From: Variovorax sp.
GTDB lineage: Bacteria > Pseudomonadota > Gammaproteobacteria > Burkholderiales > Burkholderiaceae_C
Reading direction: 5' to 3'
NCBI GenBank assembly: GCA_004210915.1
Contig: SEGS01000038.1
Span: 1 to 45,572 of the forward strand
Length of the DNA: 45,572 bases
Shown: piece after piece, positions 45,456 through 45,572 of the stretch
Layout of the letters: each line of letters opens with the position of its first letter
Numbering within the stretch: the stretch's first letter is position 1
Notes under the pieces: generated by a model
Seen by the model: only the letters and a program-made list of their open reading frames with translations
Databases searched by the model: none
What the model was told of the DNA's origin: nothing
Translations under genes and position numbers: made by a program

Positions 45456-45572
45456 ATGCCCCCCTCGCACCCCCATCCGATGCTTCGCGCCGTGCTGCGC
45501 GCCACCCGCTCCGTCGCGCCTGCGATCGGGCTGTCCCTTTTCCTCGCTGCCTGTGGTGGAGGCGAAGGCGGC
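45456..45572 (+). CDS. Lipoprotein, 5' part only, function not visible
   Basis: The first 39 residues run to the window edge: a basic N-region, a hydrophobic stretch APAIGLSLFLAACGGG with an LAAC lipobox, then Gly/Glu residues. This predicts an exported lipid-anchored protein. GGAGA precedes the ATG by about nine bases. It is divergent from the LysR gene, which may regulate it. In this bacterial group such Gly-rich lipoprotein starts are common among secreted esterases, including tannase-type enzymes, but the visible part cannot decide. Confidence 0.7.
   Translation, partial: MPPSHPHPMLRAVLRATRSVAPAIGLSLFLAACGGGEGG

Overview
The window is a stretch of GC-rich chromosome, about 65% G+C by eye. 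Gene content and order point to a betaproteobacterium of the Comamonadaceae/Variovorax-Acidovorax type: rpmB, trxB, ftsK, lolA and rarA in a row, several Bug-type periplasmic binding proteins, a Burkholderiales-style DinB, and galU beside valS. The species assignment is inference from family knowledge. Coding density is high and no gene-free gap exceeds about 240 bases. The window holds one tRNA gene and one gene that looks broken; I see no rRNA, insertion sequence, prophage or CRISPR array.

Layout. (1) 1-7380 is core housekeeping: rpmB, trxB, a CRP-like regulator, ftsK, lolA, a small membrane protein and rarA. (2) 7521-11294 is livHMGF, a branched-chain amino-acid-type ABC transporter without its binding protein, behind a candidate sigma-54 promoter. 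(3) 11433-14436 holds a Bug protein, a flavin/2Fe-2S reductase gene disrupted by an internal deletion, and a YeeZ-like dehydrogenase. (4) 14433-26005 is a catabolic island. A LysR gene sits between two gene sets. The leftward set encodes an SDR, a hydantoinase/dihydropyrimidinase, a complete polar-amino-acid ABC transporter, a DapA-like lyase and a Bug protein. The rightward set encodes a hydantoin-racemase-like protein, a GlcD-like FAD dehydrogenase and a second SDR. Two near-identical 15-bp palindromes (TTAACAYCTTGTTAW), one in front of each set, look like the LysR operators. A bidirectional terminator and tRNA-Leu(CAA) close the island. (5) 26227-40930 is core and semi-core: cysM-nudix, tusA, an SGNH-like protein, galU, valS, yaaA-2OG oxygenase-hydrolase-queF, a receiver protein coupled to a histidine-kinase-like protein, topoisomerase IB, a DUF2459 protein and dinB. 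(6) 41054-42207 is a compact toxin/immunity pair: hydrophobic segments fused to an RNase A-like CdiA-CT-type domain, followed by a CdiI_2-like protein. (7) 42296-45572 holds an SRPBCC protein, a glycolipid-binding-family protein, a Bug/LysR pair and the start of a divergent lipoprotein gene.

How the parts may work together. The island reads as uptake of a small amino-acid-like or cyclic-amide compound by the ABC transporter, epimerisation by the racemase, ring opening by the amidohydrolase, and oxidation and lyase steps by the FAD enzyme, the SDRs and the DapA-like protein. No N-carbamoylase is present, so the substrate is unlikely to be a simple hydantoin processed entirely here. Both SDRs lack the usual Tyr/Lys catalytic pair. 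The most notable systems are this island with its paired operators, the RNase A-like toxin/immunity pair, and the receiver plus ChpT-like two-gene module.
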